A stretch of 64,000 nucleotides of DNA from Actinomycetospora sp. NBRC 106375 (GCF_030269665.1 NZ_BSTS01000009.1:62001-126000); one strand, 5' to 3'. Positions 16,236 through 25,116 are shown, numbered from the stretch's first letter. Numbers and translations: made by a program. The notes: generated by a model from the letters alone, not told the origin.

Positions 16236-16988
16236 TCAGCCCCGCGCGGGGCCGAGCCCCCGGGAGACGCCGCGGGCGGTCGCCGACACGACGTGCTCGT
16301 ACGCCCGGGGGGACGCGCCGCCGGCCGGCACGACGATCGAGACCGCGGCGACCGTCGCCCCGGTGGCGTCGCGGACCGGTGCCGCCACCGAGGCCACGGG
16401 GGCGGGATCGCTGCGGTCGAACACGACGACGCCGCGCTGCCGGATGTCCGCGAGCCGGCGGCGCAGCGGTGCGGTGGTGGCCGCCGGGCCGAGCGTCCCG
16501 AGCACCGTCGTTCGCTCCTCCTCGTCGGCGTGGGCGAGCAGCACCAGCCCCACCCCCGTGTGGTGCAACGGCATCCGCCCGCCGACCCGGTAGGCGATCT
16601 CCACGGCGCCGTGCGCCGAGAGCCGCTCCACGAGCAGCGCATGGGAGCCGTCGCGCACCGCGAGCAGCACGTGCTGGCGGGTCACCTCGTGCAGGTCCTC
16701 GAGGTAGGGCAGCGCGACCTCCCGCAGACCGTGGCTGCGGGGGGCGAGCGAGGCGACCTCGAACAGCCGCAGTCCGACCACGTAGCGGCCGTCCGCGTCG
16801 CGCTCGAGCGCACCCCAGGCCACGAGCCGGGCGGCCAGCCGCAGGGTGGTGCTGCGCGGCAGCCCGCTGCGGCGGCTCAGCTCCGCGAGCCCGACCGCGC
16901 GGCGCTCGGCGCTGAACACGGCGAGCAGGGACAGCGCCCGGTCGACCACCGGCTCCCCGCTCGGCGGTCGCTTCCCCCGCCCGGTCAC
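16236..16988 (-). CDS. IclR family transcriptional regulator
   Basis: A 250-residue IclR-type regulator with a winged helix (VVDRALSLLAVFSAERRAVG, then LAELSRRSGLPRSTTLRLAA) and an effector-binding domain (YLEDLHEVTRQHVLLAVRDG, GRMPLHHTGVGLVLLA). GTG 16988 (VTGRGKRPPSGEP) gives normal family length; the longer ATG form at 17090 would overlap the divergent operon start. It faces the dioxygenase operon at 17105, and IclR proteins commonly control aromatic ring-cleavage genes, so it is the likely regulator. No clear operator palindrome was found in the 116-nt gap. Confidence 0.88.
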   Translation of the reverse strand: MTGRGKRPPSGEPVVDRALSLLAVFSAERRAVGLAELSRRSGLPRSTTLRLAARLVAWGALERDADGRYVVGLRLFEVASLAPRSHGLREVALPYLEDLHEVTRQHVLLAVRDGSHALLVERLSAHGAVEIAYRVGGRMPLHHTGVGLVLLAHADEEERTTVLGTLGPAATTAPLRRRLADIRQRGVVVFDRSDPAPVASVAAPVRDATGATVAAVSIVVPAGGASPRAYEHVVSATARGVSRGLGPARG

Positions 16989-17104
16989 CGGCGCAGTGTG
17001 ACGGCGACGAGATCGAGAAGTCCACTCAATGGCACGGTCCGCGACCGGCGCCGGAGCCGCACCCATCCTGAGCCGTGATCGCCACCACACGTCCGAGGAG
17101 CACC

Positions 17105-18016
17105 GTGGCCCACACCGACGCCGAACTCGACCGCCTGCTCGACGAGGTGCTGGCCTCGGTCCGTGCCGGCGACGCGCGCCTCGCCGAGGTGGTCCGCGCC
17201 GCCGTCGTGCACCTGCACGCCTTCGTCCGCGAGGTGCGCCCCACCGAGCAGGAGTGGCTCGCGGGGCTCGCCTTCCTCGCCCGCACCGGCCAGACGTGCA
17301 CGCCGCGGCGCGACGAGTTCATCCTGCTCTCGGACATGCTGGGCCTGACCTCGGCCGTCGACGAGGTCAACTACGCCGCGGTCGAGGGCGCGACGCCGTC
17401 GTCGGTGGAGGGCCCCTTCCACTCGCCGGCGCCGGCGCGGGAGAACGGCGCCTGGGTCGCCGACGGCCCGGAGCGGGAGCGCGCGGAGCCGATGGTCGTC
17501 CACGGCCGCGTCACCGACACCGACGGCGCCCCGCTCGCCGGCGCCACCGTCGACGTCTGGCAGGCCGACGACGTCGGCCACTACGACACCCAGGACGCCG
17601 ATCAGCCCGACGGCAACCTGCGCGCCCTGCTCACCACCGACGCCGACGGCCGCTACTGGTTCCGCAGCGTCCTGCCCGCCAGCTACCCCGTGCCGACCGA
17701 CGGGCCGGTCGGTGGCCTGCTCACCGCCCTGGGCCGCCACCCCATGCGCCCCGCGCACGTCCACCTGCGCGTCGAGGCCGACGGGCACCGCCCGATCACC
17801 ACCCACGTGTTCGTCGCCGGTGACCCCTACCTCGGCTCCGACGCCGCGTTCGCCGTCAAGGACGCGCTCGTCGTCGCCCCGCGGCGGCGCACCGCCGACG
17901 ACGCGGCGGGCTGGCGGCTCGGGGGCCCGTTCCTCGAGCTCGCCTTCGACGTCCGCCTCGTCGCCGCGACGGTGGCCGACGAGGCGGCGGCGGTCCCGGC
18001 GGGGGTGGCCCGGTGA
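17105..18016 (+). CDS. intradiol ring-cleavage dioxygenase (hydroxyquinol 1,2-dioxygenase-like)
   Basis: A 303-residue non-heme Fe(III) enzyme that opens catechol or hydroxyquinol between the hydroxyls. An N-terminal dimerisation domain (about 1-100) precedes the conserved VEGPFHSPAPARENG segment. The iron ligands can be placed at Tyr in GHYDTQ, Tyr in ASYPVPTDGP, and the two His of RPAHVHLRV. GTG 17105 has GAGGAG at 17095-17100 and is preferred over the upstream ATG 17075. The stop overlaps the next start (GTGA). A neighbouring FAD hydroxylase favours hydroxyquinol as substrate. Confidence 0.9.
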   Translation: MAHTDAELDRLLDEVLASVRAGDARLAEVVRAAVVHLHAFVREVRPTEQEWLAGLAFLARTGQTCTPRRDEFILLSDMLGLTSAVDEVNYAAVEGATPSSVEGPFHSPAPARENGAWVADGPERERAEPMVVHGRVTDTDGAPLAGATVDVWQADDVGHYDTQDADQPDGNLRALLTTDADGRYWFRSVLPASYPVPTDGPVGGLLTALGRHPMRPAHVHLRVEADGHRPITTHVFVAGDPYLGSDAAFAVKDALVVAPRRRTADDAAGWRLGGPFLELAFDVRLVAATVADEAAAVPAGVAR

Positions 18017-18834
18017 GGCTCGTCGGGATCGCCGAGGGGTGCGACGTCCTCGTCGCGGCGCTCGACGGCGACCACGCGACACCGCTCGCGGAGGTCCGGG
18101 ACTTCTGGGCCGACCCGCAGCGCCACCTGTCCCGCCCGACCGGCGACCCGCGCCCGGTGGAGGCCATCACGCTCGCGCCGCCGATCCCGCCGTCGGCGCG
18201 GGTGCTGTGCCTCGGCCTCAACTACCGCGACCACGCCACCGAGGGCGACTACGGCGTCCCCGACCACCCGACGATCTTCGGGCGGTGGACGGCGTCGCTC
18301 TCGGTGGACGGCGTGCCGGTGCCGGTCCCAGCGGACGAGCCCGGACTGGACTGGGAGGGCGAGGTCGCCGCGGTCGTCGGCGCTCCCCTGCAGGAGGCCA
18401 CCGCGGCGCAGGCGCAGGACGGCGTCCTGGGCTACGCCGTGTTCAACGACCTCTCGGCGCGCCGGGCGCAGAAGCTCACCGCCCAGTGGACGCTCGGCAA
18501 GAACGCCGACCGCTCCGGGCCGATGGGCCCGATCGTCACCGCCGACGAGGTGGGCCCACTCACCGACGGGCTGCGCCTGACCACCCGCGTCAACGGCCAC
18601 GTGGTGCAGGAGGGCGACACCGAGGACCTGATGTTCGGGGTCGGCGAGACCCTGGCGCTGGTCAGCCGCACGATGACCCTGCACCCCGGCGACGTCCTGG
18701 TCACCGGCACGCCGGCCGGCGTCGGCTACGCGCGCACCCCGCCGTGGCTGCTCGGGCCCGGGGACGTCGTCGAGGTCGAGGCCGAGCGCCTCGGTGTGCT
18801 CCGCACCCCGATCGTCGGAGCGGACCGGCGATGA
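18013..18834 (+). CDS. fumarylacetoacetate hydrolase family protein
   Basis: A 273-residue FAH-fold enzyme: LCLGLNYRDHATEGD begins the catalytic domain, LDWEGEVAAVVG supplies metal-binding acidic residues, and FNDLSARRAQ and TGTPAGVGYARTP complete the pattern. Family members hydrate, isomerise, decarboxylate or hydrolyse dioxo acids from aromatic degradation. It sits where a maleylacetate reductase would be expected in a hydroxyquinol operon, coupled by 4-nt overlaps to the dioxygenase and the hydroxylase. It may act on the ring-cleavage product, or catalyse decarboxylation upstream of the hydroxylase; the sequence alone does not decide. Confidence 0.9.
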   Translation: MRLVGIAEGCDVLVAALDGDHATPLAEVRDFWADPQRHLSRPTGDPRPVEAITLAPPIPPSARVLCLGLNYRDHATEGDYGVPDHPTIFGRWTASLSVDGVPVPVPADEPGLDWEGEVAAVVGAPLQEATAAQAQDGVLGYAVFNDLSARRAQKLTAQWTLGKNADRSGPMGPIVTADEVGPLTDGLRLTTRVNGHVVQEGDTEDLMFGVGETLALVSRTMTLHPGDVLVTGTPAGVGYARTPPWLLGPGDVVEVEAERLGVLRTPIVGADRR

Positions 18835-20471
18835 GCGCCCGCTGGCCCGTCGTGGTGGTGGGGGGCGGGCCGGCCGGGCTCGCCGCGGCGATCGAGCTCG
18901 GCCGGGCCGGGGTGCGGTGCCTGGTCGTCGAGCCCCGCACCGAGGTCTCCGACCACCGTCCCCGCGCCAAGACCACGCACGCGCGCACGATGGAGCTGCT
19001 GCGCCGGTGGGGTCTCGCCGACCGCCTCCGCGCCGCCGCACCCGTGCCGGTGTCGTACGCCGAGGACGTCGTGTTCTGCACCGGCGTGCTCGGGCGCGAG
19101 ATCACCCGCTTCCGGCACGCCTTCGCCATGCACGCCGCGCGGCGCGACGAGGTCGCCGAGGGCGGGCAGCAGGTCCCGCAGCCCGTGGTGGAACGCGTGC
19201 TGCGCGAGGCCGTCCGGGACCAGCGGTCGGTGACGCTGTGGCTCGGGGCCCGGGTCGAGGCCGTGCACGACGCCCGCGACGGCGCGTGCCTGCGCGTCGT
19301 GGAGGCCGACGGGACCGCGAGCGACGTCGAGGCCGACTGGGTGCTCGGGTGCGACGGCGCCGCCGGGGTCACCCGCGCGGCGATCGGCGCCGCCTACGCG
19401 GGCAGCAGCGGCGAGCGCCCGAACCTCAGCATCACCTTCCGCGCGCCGGCGCTGACCGAGGAGCGCCTCTGCGCCCGCGCCGCGCACTGGTGGGCGGTCG
19501 GCGGTCCGGTCGGGGGCATCGTCGGGCGGATGGATCTCGAGGGCACCTGGTGGGCGATCGCCCAGGGCGTCCGCGCCGACGACCCCCGCGACCCCGCCGA
19601 CCTCGTGCGCGCGCTGCTCGGCGCCGACCTCGCCGTCGAGGTCCTCGCCACCGACCCGTGGACCGCGCGGATGCTGCTGGTCGACCGCTACCGCGGCCAC
19701 CGCGTCTTCCTCGTCGGCGACGCCGCCCACCTCAACCCGCCGTGGGGCGGGCACGGCTACAACACCTGCGTCGGCGACGCGGTGAACCTGGGCTGGAAGC
19801 TCGGGGCCGTCCTGACCGGGTGGGCCGGGCCGGCACTGCTCGACAGCTACGAACCCGAGCGCCGCCCCGTCGCCGCGCGCACCATCGACGACGCCGCCGC
19901 GCAGGACAGGCGCCTCGCCGGCACGTTCACCGCGACCGGGGACGCCGAGCTCGCCGCGGCGCTGCAGGTCAAGGAGGCCGAGTTCCACAGCCTCGGGCTG
20001 GTCCTCGGAGCCCACTACGCCGGGTCGCCCGCCGTCGTCGACGACGGCTCGCCGGTCCCGCCGCCGCACCCGATCCGCTACCACGCCTCGGCCCGCCCCG
20101 GGGCGCGGCTGCCGCACCGGTGGTGCGCGGACGGCTCCTCGATCTACGACCACCTGGGCCCGGGGCTCACGGTGCTGCGCCTCGACCCGGCCCTGGACGT
20201 CACGGCCCTGCTCGACGCCGCCCGTGCGCGCGGCGCACCGCTCGCCGTCGTCGACACCGGGCCCGACGACCTCGCGCGGTGGGGCGCGCCGCTCCTGCTC
20301 GTGCGCCCCGACCAGCACGTCGCCTGGCGCGCCCACCACGCCCCCGGTCCCGGCGGCGCCGACGCGCTGCTCGACCGACTCCTCGGCGGCCCGCCGGCCG
20401 CCGAGCACCACACCGTCCCGCCGACGTCCCGCGTCGCGGTCACCACGACACCCACCGGAGAGCTGCCGTGA
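18831..20471 (+). CDS. FAD-dependent aromatic monooxygenase (PheA/TfdB-like)
   Basis: A 546-residue group A flavin hydroxylase that adds an OH to a phenolic ring using NAD(P)H and O2. It has the GXGXXG motif VVVGGGPAGLAAAIELG, the DG motif VLGCDGAAGVTRAAIG, and the GD motif FLVGDAAHLNPPWGGHGYN. A C-terminal thioredoxin-like domain ends with LLLVRPDQHVAWRAHH. It starts at ATG 18831 (ATGA overlap) and overlaps the MFS gene. In this operon it most simply converts a dihydroxybenzene such as resorcinol, or a hydroxybenzoate, to hydroxyquinol for the dioxygenase. Confidence 0.9.
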   Translation: MSARWPVVVVGGGPAGLAAAIELGRAGVRCLVVEPRTEVSDHRPRAKTTHARTMELLRRWGLADRLRAAAPVPVSYAEDVVFCTGVLGREITRFRHAFAMHAARRDEVAEGGQQVPQPVVERVLREAVRDQRSVTLWLGARVEAVHDARDGACLRVVEADGTASDVEADWVLGCDGAAGVTRAAIGAAYAGSSGERPNLSITFRAPALTEERLCARAAHWWAVGGPVGGIVGRMDLEGTWWAIAQGVRADDPRDPADLVRALLGADLAVEVLATDPWTARMLLVDRYRGHRVFLVGDAAHLNPPWGGHGYNTCVGDAVNLGWKLGAVLTGWAGPALLDSYEPERRPVAARTIDDAAAQDRRLAGTFTATGDAELAAALQVKEAEFHSLGLVLGAHYAGSPAVVDDGSPVPPPHPIRYHASARPGARLPHRWCADGSSIYDHLGPGLTVLRLDPALDVTALLDAARARGAPLAVVDTGPDDLARWGAPLLLVRPDQHVAWRAHHAPGPGGADALLDRLLGGPPAAEHHTVPPTSRVAVTTTPTGELP

Positions 20472-21727
20472 ACCCCTCGCCCACCCCCGCGTCCGCCGAC
20501 GACGCCGACGGCGCCGTCGCCCCCGACGGACGCCGGGCCGGCCGCCCGCAGGCCACCATCCTGCTGATCGGCAGCACCCTGCCGATCCTCGGCGCCATCC
20601 TCATCGCCCCGGTCCTGCCGCAGCTCCAGGCGGCGTTCCGCGGGACCCCCGGCGTCGAGGTCCTGGCGCCGGTCGCGCTGTCGATCCCCTCGCTGGCCGT
20701 CGGCCTCCTCGCGATCGTCGCGGGCCGCATCGTCGACCGCGTGGGCCGCCTGCGCCTGCTGATCGGCGCCCTGCCGCTCTACGTGGTCGCCGGCACCGCG
20801 CCGCTGTGGCTCGACTCGCTGCCCGCGATCGTCGCGAGCCGCGCGGTCATCGGCGTCGCCGAGGCCGCGATCATGACCTGCTGCGTGACCCTGATCGGCG
20901 ACTACTGGCACGGCGAACGCCGCGAGCGCTACCTGTCGCTGCAGGTGGTGGTCACCTCGGGCTCCGCGGTGGTGTTCCTGCTCGCGGGCGGGGCGCTGGG
21001 CGCGCTGGGCTGGCGCACGCCGTTCTGGGCCTACCTCTCCGGGCTGCTGTTCCTGCCCCTGGCGCTGCGCTTCCTCTGGCAGCCGGCCCGGCCCCGCGCG
21101 GCTGCCGCCGACTCCGGGGGCTCGTTCCGCACGGTGCCCTGGCGGGCCCTCGCGCCGCTGCTCGTGCTGACGCTGCTCGGCGCGATCGTCTTCTACGCGC
21201 TGCAGGTGGAGCTGAGCTACGTCCTCGACGGCCTCGGCGTCGGGACGGCGGGCATCGGGATCACCGCGGCGCTGGCCAACCTCGCGGTGATGGTGGCGGC
21301 CGGCGTGTTCGCCCGCCTCGGCTCCGCCCGCGCGCCCGAGGCGATCGCCGCCGGGTTCGCGCTCGGCGGCGCCGGCCTGCTCGTGATGGCGACGGCCGGC
21401 AGCGCGGTGGGCGTCGGCGCCGGCGCGGTGGTCGCCGGCCTCGGCGGCGGCCTGCTGCTGGCCTCGCTGCTGGTCGGCACCACCGCCCGGCTGCCCTACG
21501 AGCGGCGTGGCCAGGGCACCGGCGCCTGGACCTCGGCGTTCTTCCTCGGCCAGTTCCTCTGCCCGGTGCTCGTCGCCGGGCTGTCCGCGGCCACCGGCGC
21601 GCTCACGACCGCGCTGGCGATCGTGGGCGTCGCCGGTCTGCTGCTGGCCGGGCTGGTCGCCGCGTTGCGGCGGCGCATCGTGCCCGCGACGGTGGAGCCC
21701 GCGCCGGCGTCGGTGCCCACCGCCTGA
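20468..21727 (+). CDS. MFS transporter
   Basis: A 419-residue major facilitator protein with about 12 hydrophobic segments and a hydrophilic 28-residue N-terminal tail. The loop-2/3 signature is IVAGRIVDRVGRLRLL. The GTG start overlaps the hydroxylase stop, so it is the last gene of the ring-cleavage operon and probably takes up the aromatic substrate or exports an intermediate. It ends 4 nt before the stop of the convergent SDR gene. Confidence 0.9.
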   Translation: MNPSPTPASADDADGAVAPDGRRAGRPQATILLIGSTLPILGAILIAPVLPQLQAAFRGTPGVEVLAPVALSIPSLAVGLLAIVAGRIVDRVGRLRLLIGALPLYVVAGTAPLWLDSLPAIVASRAVIGVAEAAIMTCCVTLIGDYWHGERRERYLSLQVVVTSGSAVVFLLAGGALGALGWRTPFWAYLSGLLFLPLALRFLWQPARPRAAAADSGGSFRTVPWRALAPLLVLTLLGAIVFYALQVELSYVLDGLGVGTAGIGITAALANLAVMVAAGVFARLGSARAPEAIAAGFALGGAGLLVMATAGSAVGVGAGAVVAGLGGGLLLASLLVGTTARLPYERRGQGTGAWTSAFFLGQFLCPVLVAGLSAATGALTTALAIVGVAGLLLAGLVAALRRRIVPATVEPAPASVPTA

Positions 21728-21731
21728 GCGC

Positions 21732-22691
21732 TCACGCCCGCTCGAGCAGGCGCTGGGAGAAGGTCCACAGCCGCGCCGCGTTCTCCGGGTCGAGCGCGAA
21801 CGGGGCGACGCCGTGGCGCCCGTCGGACTCGGACCGGTTGCTGATCACCGTGGCCTCGCGGCAGTCCTCGAAGTAGCGGCCGCCGACGCCCTCGAGCAAC
21901 GGCGAGACCGCGAGCAGCACCGACGTCGACGCGCCCTGCTCGGTGGTCTTGAGGACGTCCGACGCGCCGGCACTGCGCCGCGCCGAGATCAGGGCTTCCC
22001 TGTCGACATACCGCTGGAGGCCCGTCGCGATGCCGCCGGGCATGAGGGCGTTCACGGTGATCCCGTCGTCGGCCCAGCGCCGGGTGGCCTCGACGGCGAA
22101 GAGCACGTTCGCCGTCTTGGACTGGCCGTAGGCGAGGAACGGGTCGTACGGCACGAAGGCGAACGCGGGGTCGTCGAACAGCACCGGGCAGCGCAGGTGC
22201 GCCGCCGAGGACACGGACACGACGCGGGCACCGCCGGCCGCCGCCAGCGCGTGGTGCAGGCCCGTCGCGAGCGCGAAGTGGCCCAGGTGGTTGGTCGCGA
22301 ACTGGGTCTCGAGCCCGTCGGTCAGCGTCCGCTCGGGCAGGGCCATGACGCCGGCGTTGTTCACGAGCAGGTCGAGCGGGCCGTCCCACGCGTCGGCGAA
22401 CGCGGCGATCGAGGCGCGGTCCCCCAGCTCGAGGGGACGGACGTCGACGCGGGCGTCGGGCGCGCCGGCGCGGATGTCGTCGGCGACCTCCCGCCCGGCG
22501 ACGGTGTTGCGCACGGCGAGGGTGACCTCGGCGCCGTGGGACGCGAGGGTGCGCGCGGTCTCGACGCCGATGCCCGAGGACGCGCCGGTGACGACGGCGC
22601 GGCCCCCGGTCAGGTCGATGCCCTCGGCGACCTCCTCGGCGGTGGAGAACTCGCCGAACGGGGTGGTGATCAGCTCTGCGGTGGCGGTCAT
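21732..22691 (-). CDS. short-chain dehydrogenase/reductase
   Basis: A 319-residue SDR of the protochlorophyllide reductase/retinol dehydrogenase-like group: cofactor motif VVTGASSGIGVETA, NNAGVMALPE, catalytic Ser in VVSVSSAAH and the Tyr-Lys pair in AYGQSKTANVLFA. A GAGGAGAG site lies just before ATG 22691. It is divergent from a TetR gene, with two TetR-type palindromes in the 87-nt gap, so expression should be repressed until a ligand appears. The substrate is unknown. Confidence 0.92.
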   Translation of the reverse strand: MTATAELITTPFGEFSTAEEVAEGIDLTGGRAVVTGASSGIGVETARTLASHGAEVTLAVRNTVAGREVADDIRAGAPDARVDVRPLELGDRASIAAFADAWDGPLDLLVNNAGVMALPERTLTDGLETQFATNHLGHFALATGLHHALAAAGGARVVSVSSAAHLRCPVLFDDPAFAFVPYDPFLAYGQSKTANVLFAVEATRRWADDGITVNALMPGGIATGLQRYVDREALISARRSAGASDVLKTTEQGASTSVLLAVSPLLEGVGGRYFEDCREATVISNRSESDGRHGVAPFALDPENAARLWTFSQRLLERA

Positions 22692-22714
22692 GACGCTCTC
22701 CTCGTGGGCCCAAA

Positions 22715-22774
22715 CGTAGGCTCCCTACGCTTGCAACTCCACCGTACACCTCAAGCGTAGGACGGCTACGCTTG
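22715..22774. promoter_or_regulatory. two TetR-type operators in SDR/TetR intergenic region
   Basis: Site 1 has arms CGTAGG and CCTACG around CTC (22715-22729). Site 2 has arms CAAGCGTAG and CTACGCTTG around GACGG (22752-22774). Both contain the same half-site, with CTACGCTTG fully shared by the right arms. Site 2 ends 4 nt before the regulator's GTG and covers a possible -10 box TACGCT (22767-22772), which would make the regulator mRNA leaderless and self-repressed; site 1 lies upstream of the SDR ribosome site. Confidence 0.7.
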
Positions 22775-22778
22775 TTCC

Positions 22779-23309
22779 GTGCCCCAGCGAGCCGACGCCC
22801 GCGCGAACAGGTCCGCCCTGCTCGCCGCCGCCGCGCGCCTGTTCGCCGACCAGGGCCCGGACGTCCCCCTCGACGCCGTCGCGCGGGAGGCGGGCGTCAG
22901 CATCGCGACGCTGTACCGGAACTTCCCGAGCCGCGAGGACCTCGTCGCCGCGACCTACGCCGCGGAGATCCGCGCCCTCGGCGAGCTCGATCTCGAGGAG
23001 GGGACCGCCGCCGAGGCGCTCGCGCGCTGGCTCGCGCGGTTCGTGGAGTACGCCCGGACGAAGCGCGCCCTGGGCGAGCTCGTGCACGCCCTCCCCGCCG
23101 GCACCCACCCGCCGGTCCGCGAGGCGATCCTGGACGCCCTCGCGCGGATCCTCGCGGCCGGGGAGCGCGACGGCTCGTTGCCCGCCGACCGCGACGCCCA
23201 GGACGTCCTCGCCCTCCTGGCGGGACTGTGGACCCTGCCCGCCGGCCCGGAGTGGCCGGCCCGCGCCGACCGCCTGGCCCGCTTCGTCCTCGACGGCCTG
23301 CGGACCTGA
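22779..23309 (+). CDS. TetR family transcriptional regulator
   Basis: A 176-residue TetR protein with helix-turn-helix ALLAAAARLFADQGPDVPLD followed by AVAREAGVSIATLYRNFPSR. GTG 22779 is the first in-frame start and has no Shine-Dalgarno site; a -10-like TACGCT 6 nt upstream suggests leaderless translation. The palindromes at 22715-22774 are its likely binding sites, so it should repress both itself and the SDR gene. Confidence 0.9.
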   Translation: MPQRADARANRSALLAAAARLFADQGPDVPLDAVAREAGVSIATLYRNFPSREDLVAATYAAEIRALGELDLEEGTAAEALARWLARFVEYARTKRALGELVHALPAGTHPPVREAILDALARILAAGERDGSLPADRDAQDVLALLAGLWTLPAGPEWPARADRLARFVLDGLRT

Positions 23310-23447
23310 GCGCTGTGCGCCGCGCCCGGTCCCACCCCGGCGGCGTCGTGCGGACCCTCCAGAGGCTTGACCTCTTCTTTGCCGTTCCTTGACCTCGTCG
23401 GGCCGCGGGCCGTTCGATGGCGTGCACCCGACGACGAGGAGCACGCC

Positions 23448-24767
23448 ATGGTCAGCGACGCGTCCGGGTCCGGCCGCCCCTCCCTGCGCGTCCCCCGCCG
23501 GGTCGCCGCCGCGAGCCTGGTCGGCACGACGATCGAGTGGTTCGACTTCTTCATCTACGGCACGGCCGCGGCGCTCGTCTTCAACAAGGTCTTCTTCCCG
23601 TCCGTCGCCCCGGCGGTCGGCACGATCGCGGCGCTCGGCACGTTCGCCACCGGCTTCATCGCCCGCCCGATCGGCGGCGCGGTGTTCGCGCACTTCGGCG
23701 ACCGCATCGGCCGCAAGCCGATGCTCGTGTACTCGCTGCTGCTCATGGGCGCGGCGACGGTCGGCATCGGCCTCCTGCCGGGGTACGCCACGATCGGCGT
23801 GCTCGCGCCGGTGCTGCTCGTGGTGCTGCGGTTCGCCCAGGGCTTCGGCGTCGGCGGCGAGTGGGGCGGCGCCGCGCTCATGGCCGTCGAGAACGCGCCG
23901 GAGGGCCGGCGCGGCTTCTACGGCAGCTGGCCGCAGGTCGGCGTCCCCCTCGGGCTGGTCATGGGCACGGGCTCGTTCCTCGTGCTCGACCTGACCGTCA
24001 GCGAGGCGTCGTTCCTCGCCTGGGGCTGGCGGATCCCGTTCCTCGCCAGCGCCGTCCTCATCGCGGTGGGTCTGTGGATCCGGCTGACCGTCGCCGAGAG
24101 CCCGGTGTTCCGCCGCGACCAGGAGCGCCGCGAGGCGAGCCGGCTGCCGGTCCTGCAGGTGCTCCGGGAGCACCCGAAGCTCATCCTCCTGGCGGCGGGG
24201 TCCTTCGTCGCCACCAACGCGACCTTCTACATCAGCTCGGTCTGGCTCGTCTCGTACGCGACGACGGAGCTCGACTACGCGCGCAGCGCGGTCCTCGGCG
24301 CGAACACGTTCCTGTCCGCGGCCGACATCCCGATGATCCTGCTGCTCGGCCTGCTCTCCGACCGGATCGGACGGCGACCGCTCTTCCTCGGCGGCATGAC
24401 GCTGCTCGCGGTGTTCTCGATCCCGTACTTCCTGCTCGTCGGCACCGGCGTGATCGGCCTGTTCATCCTCGGCGGGCTCGTCGTCCAGGCCTGCCGCAGC
24501 GCGGTCTACGGGCCGCAGTCGGCGTACTTCTCCGAGCTCTTCCCGACCCACCTGCGCTACAGCGGGGCCTCGCTCTCCTACCAGATAGCGTCGATCGTCG
24601 GCGGGGTGTCACCGGCGATCTGCGGGCTCCTCGTGCTGTGGACCGGCAGCCTCCTGGCCGTCGCGGGCTTCACGGTGCTGCTCGCCCTGGTCTCGCTCGC
24701 GAGCAGCTGGGGCATGAGCGAGACGCTGACGCGGGGGCTGGAGGAGCCGGCGCGGGCCGCCGTCTAG
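23448..24767 (+). CDS. MFS transporter, metabolite:H+ symporter (MHS) family
   Basis: A 439-residue transporter with the MHS signature near the N-terminus (SLVGTTIEWFDFFIYGTAAA) and the loop motif FGDRIGRKPMLV; a second half-repeat LSDRIGRRPLFLGG is also present. Such carriers import organic acids, betaines or related osmolytes with protons. ATG 23448 has GAGGAG about 6 nt upstream. The 138-nt upstream region contains TTGACCTC twice but no convincing promoter pair. Proximity to the carnitine-like module downstream would fit uptake of a betaine or carnitine, but it is separated by its own hairpin. Confidence 0.9.
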   Translation: MVSDASGSGRPSLRVPRRVAAASLVGTTIEWFDFFIYGTAAALVFNKVFFPSVAPAVGTIAALGTFATGFIARPIGGAVFAHFGDRIGRKPMLVYSLLLMGAATVGIGLLPGYATIGVLAPVLLVVLRFAQGFGVGGEWGGAALMAVENAPEGRRGFYGSWPQVGVPLGLVMGTGSFLVLDLTVSEASFLAWGWRIPFLASAVLIAVGLWIRLTVAESPVFRRDQERREASRLPVLQVLREHPKLILLAAGSFVATNATFYISSVWLVSYATTELDYARSAVLGANTFLSAADIPMILLLGLLSDRIGRRPLFLGGMTLLAVFSIPYFLLVGTGVIGLFILGGLVVQACRSAVYGPQSAYFSELFPTHLRYSGASLSYQIASIVGGVSPAICGLLVLWTGSLLAVAGFTVLLALVSLASSWGMSETLTRGLEEPARAAV

Positions 24768-24782
24768 TCCTTGTTCAGGACT
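24766..24782 (+). terminator. short hairpin at the MHS stop codon
   Basis: Arms AGTCCT and AGGACT with loop TGTTC begin inside the TAG stop codon. It may end the transporter transcript; the stem is short. Confidence 0.35.
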
Positions 24783-24798
24783 GGATCGTTGCTATCGT
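24771..24798 (+). promoter_or_regulatory. candidate promoter giving a leaderless mRNA
   Basis: TTGTTC (24771-24776) and TATCGT (24793-24798), 16 nt apart, precede ATG 24805 by only 6 nt, placing the transcription start at or next to the ATG. No Shine-Dalgarno sequence is present, which fits a leaderless transcript. Confidence 0.4.
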
Positions 24799-24804
24799 GT
24801 ACCG

Positions 24805-25092
24805 ATGCTCATCATCGCCGGCCACGTCGAGGTCGCCCCCGACATCCGTGACCGCGTCGTCGCGACGCTCGCCGACCTCGTCCGCCGCGGGCGTGACGCC
24901 CCGGGCTGCCTCGGGCTCGCGATCACGGCCGACTCGGTGGATCCCGCGCGGATCGACATCTACGAGCGGTGGGACTCGGCGGAGGCGCTCGACGGCTGGC
25001 GGGCCGTCGCCCACGCCCCCGACATCGGGGACGTGATCGTCGCCGACCACACGCGCCTCTACGACGCCGCGGGCGAGCGGTCGCCCTTCTGA
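24805..25092 (+). CDS. antibiotic biosynthesis monooxygenase (ABM) domain protein
   Basis: A 95-residue single ABM/ferredoxin-like domain protein: IIAGHVEVAPDIRDRVVA opens the fold and IYERWDSAEALDGW is the typical central strand. Such proteins are small quinol or heme-related monooxygenases, or proteins of unknown role. It probably has its own leaderless promoter and lies 24 nt before the acyl-CoA dehydrogenase gene. Confidence 0.85.
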   Translation: MLIIAGHVEVAPDIRDRVVATLADLVRRGRDAPGCLGLAITADSVDPARIDIYERWDSAEALDGWRAVAHAPDIGDVIVADHTRLYDAAGERSPF

Positions 25093-25116
25093 CGCGGGGC
25101 CCGCATGATGGCTCCC

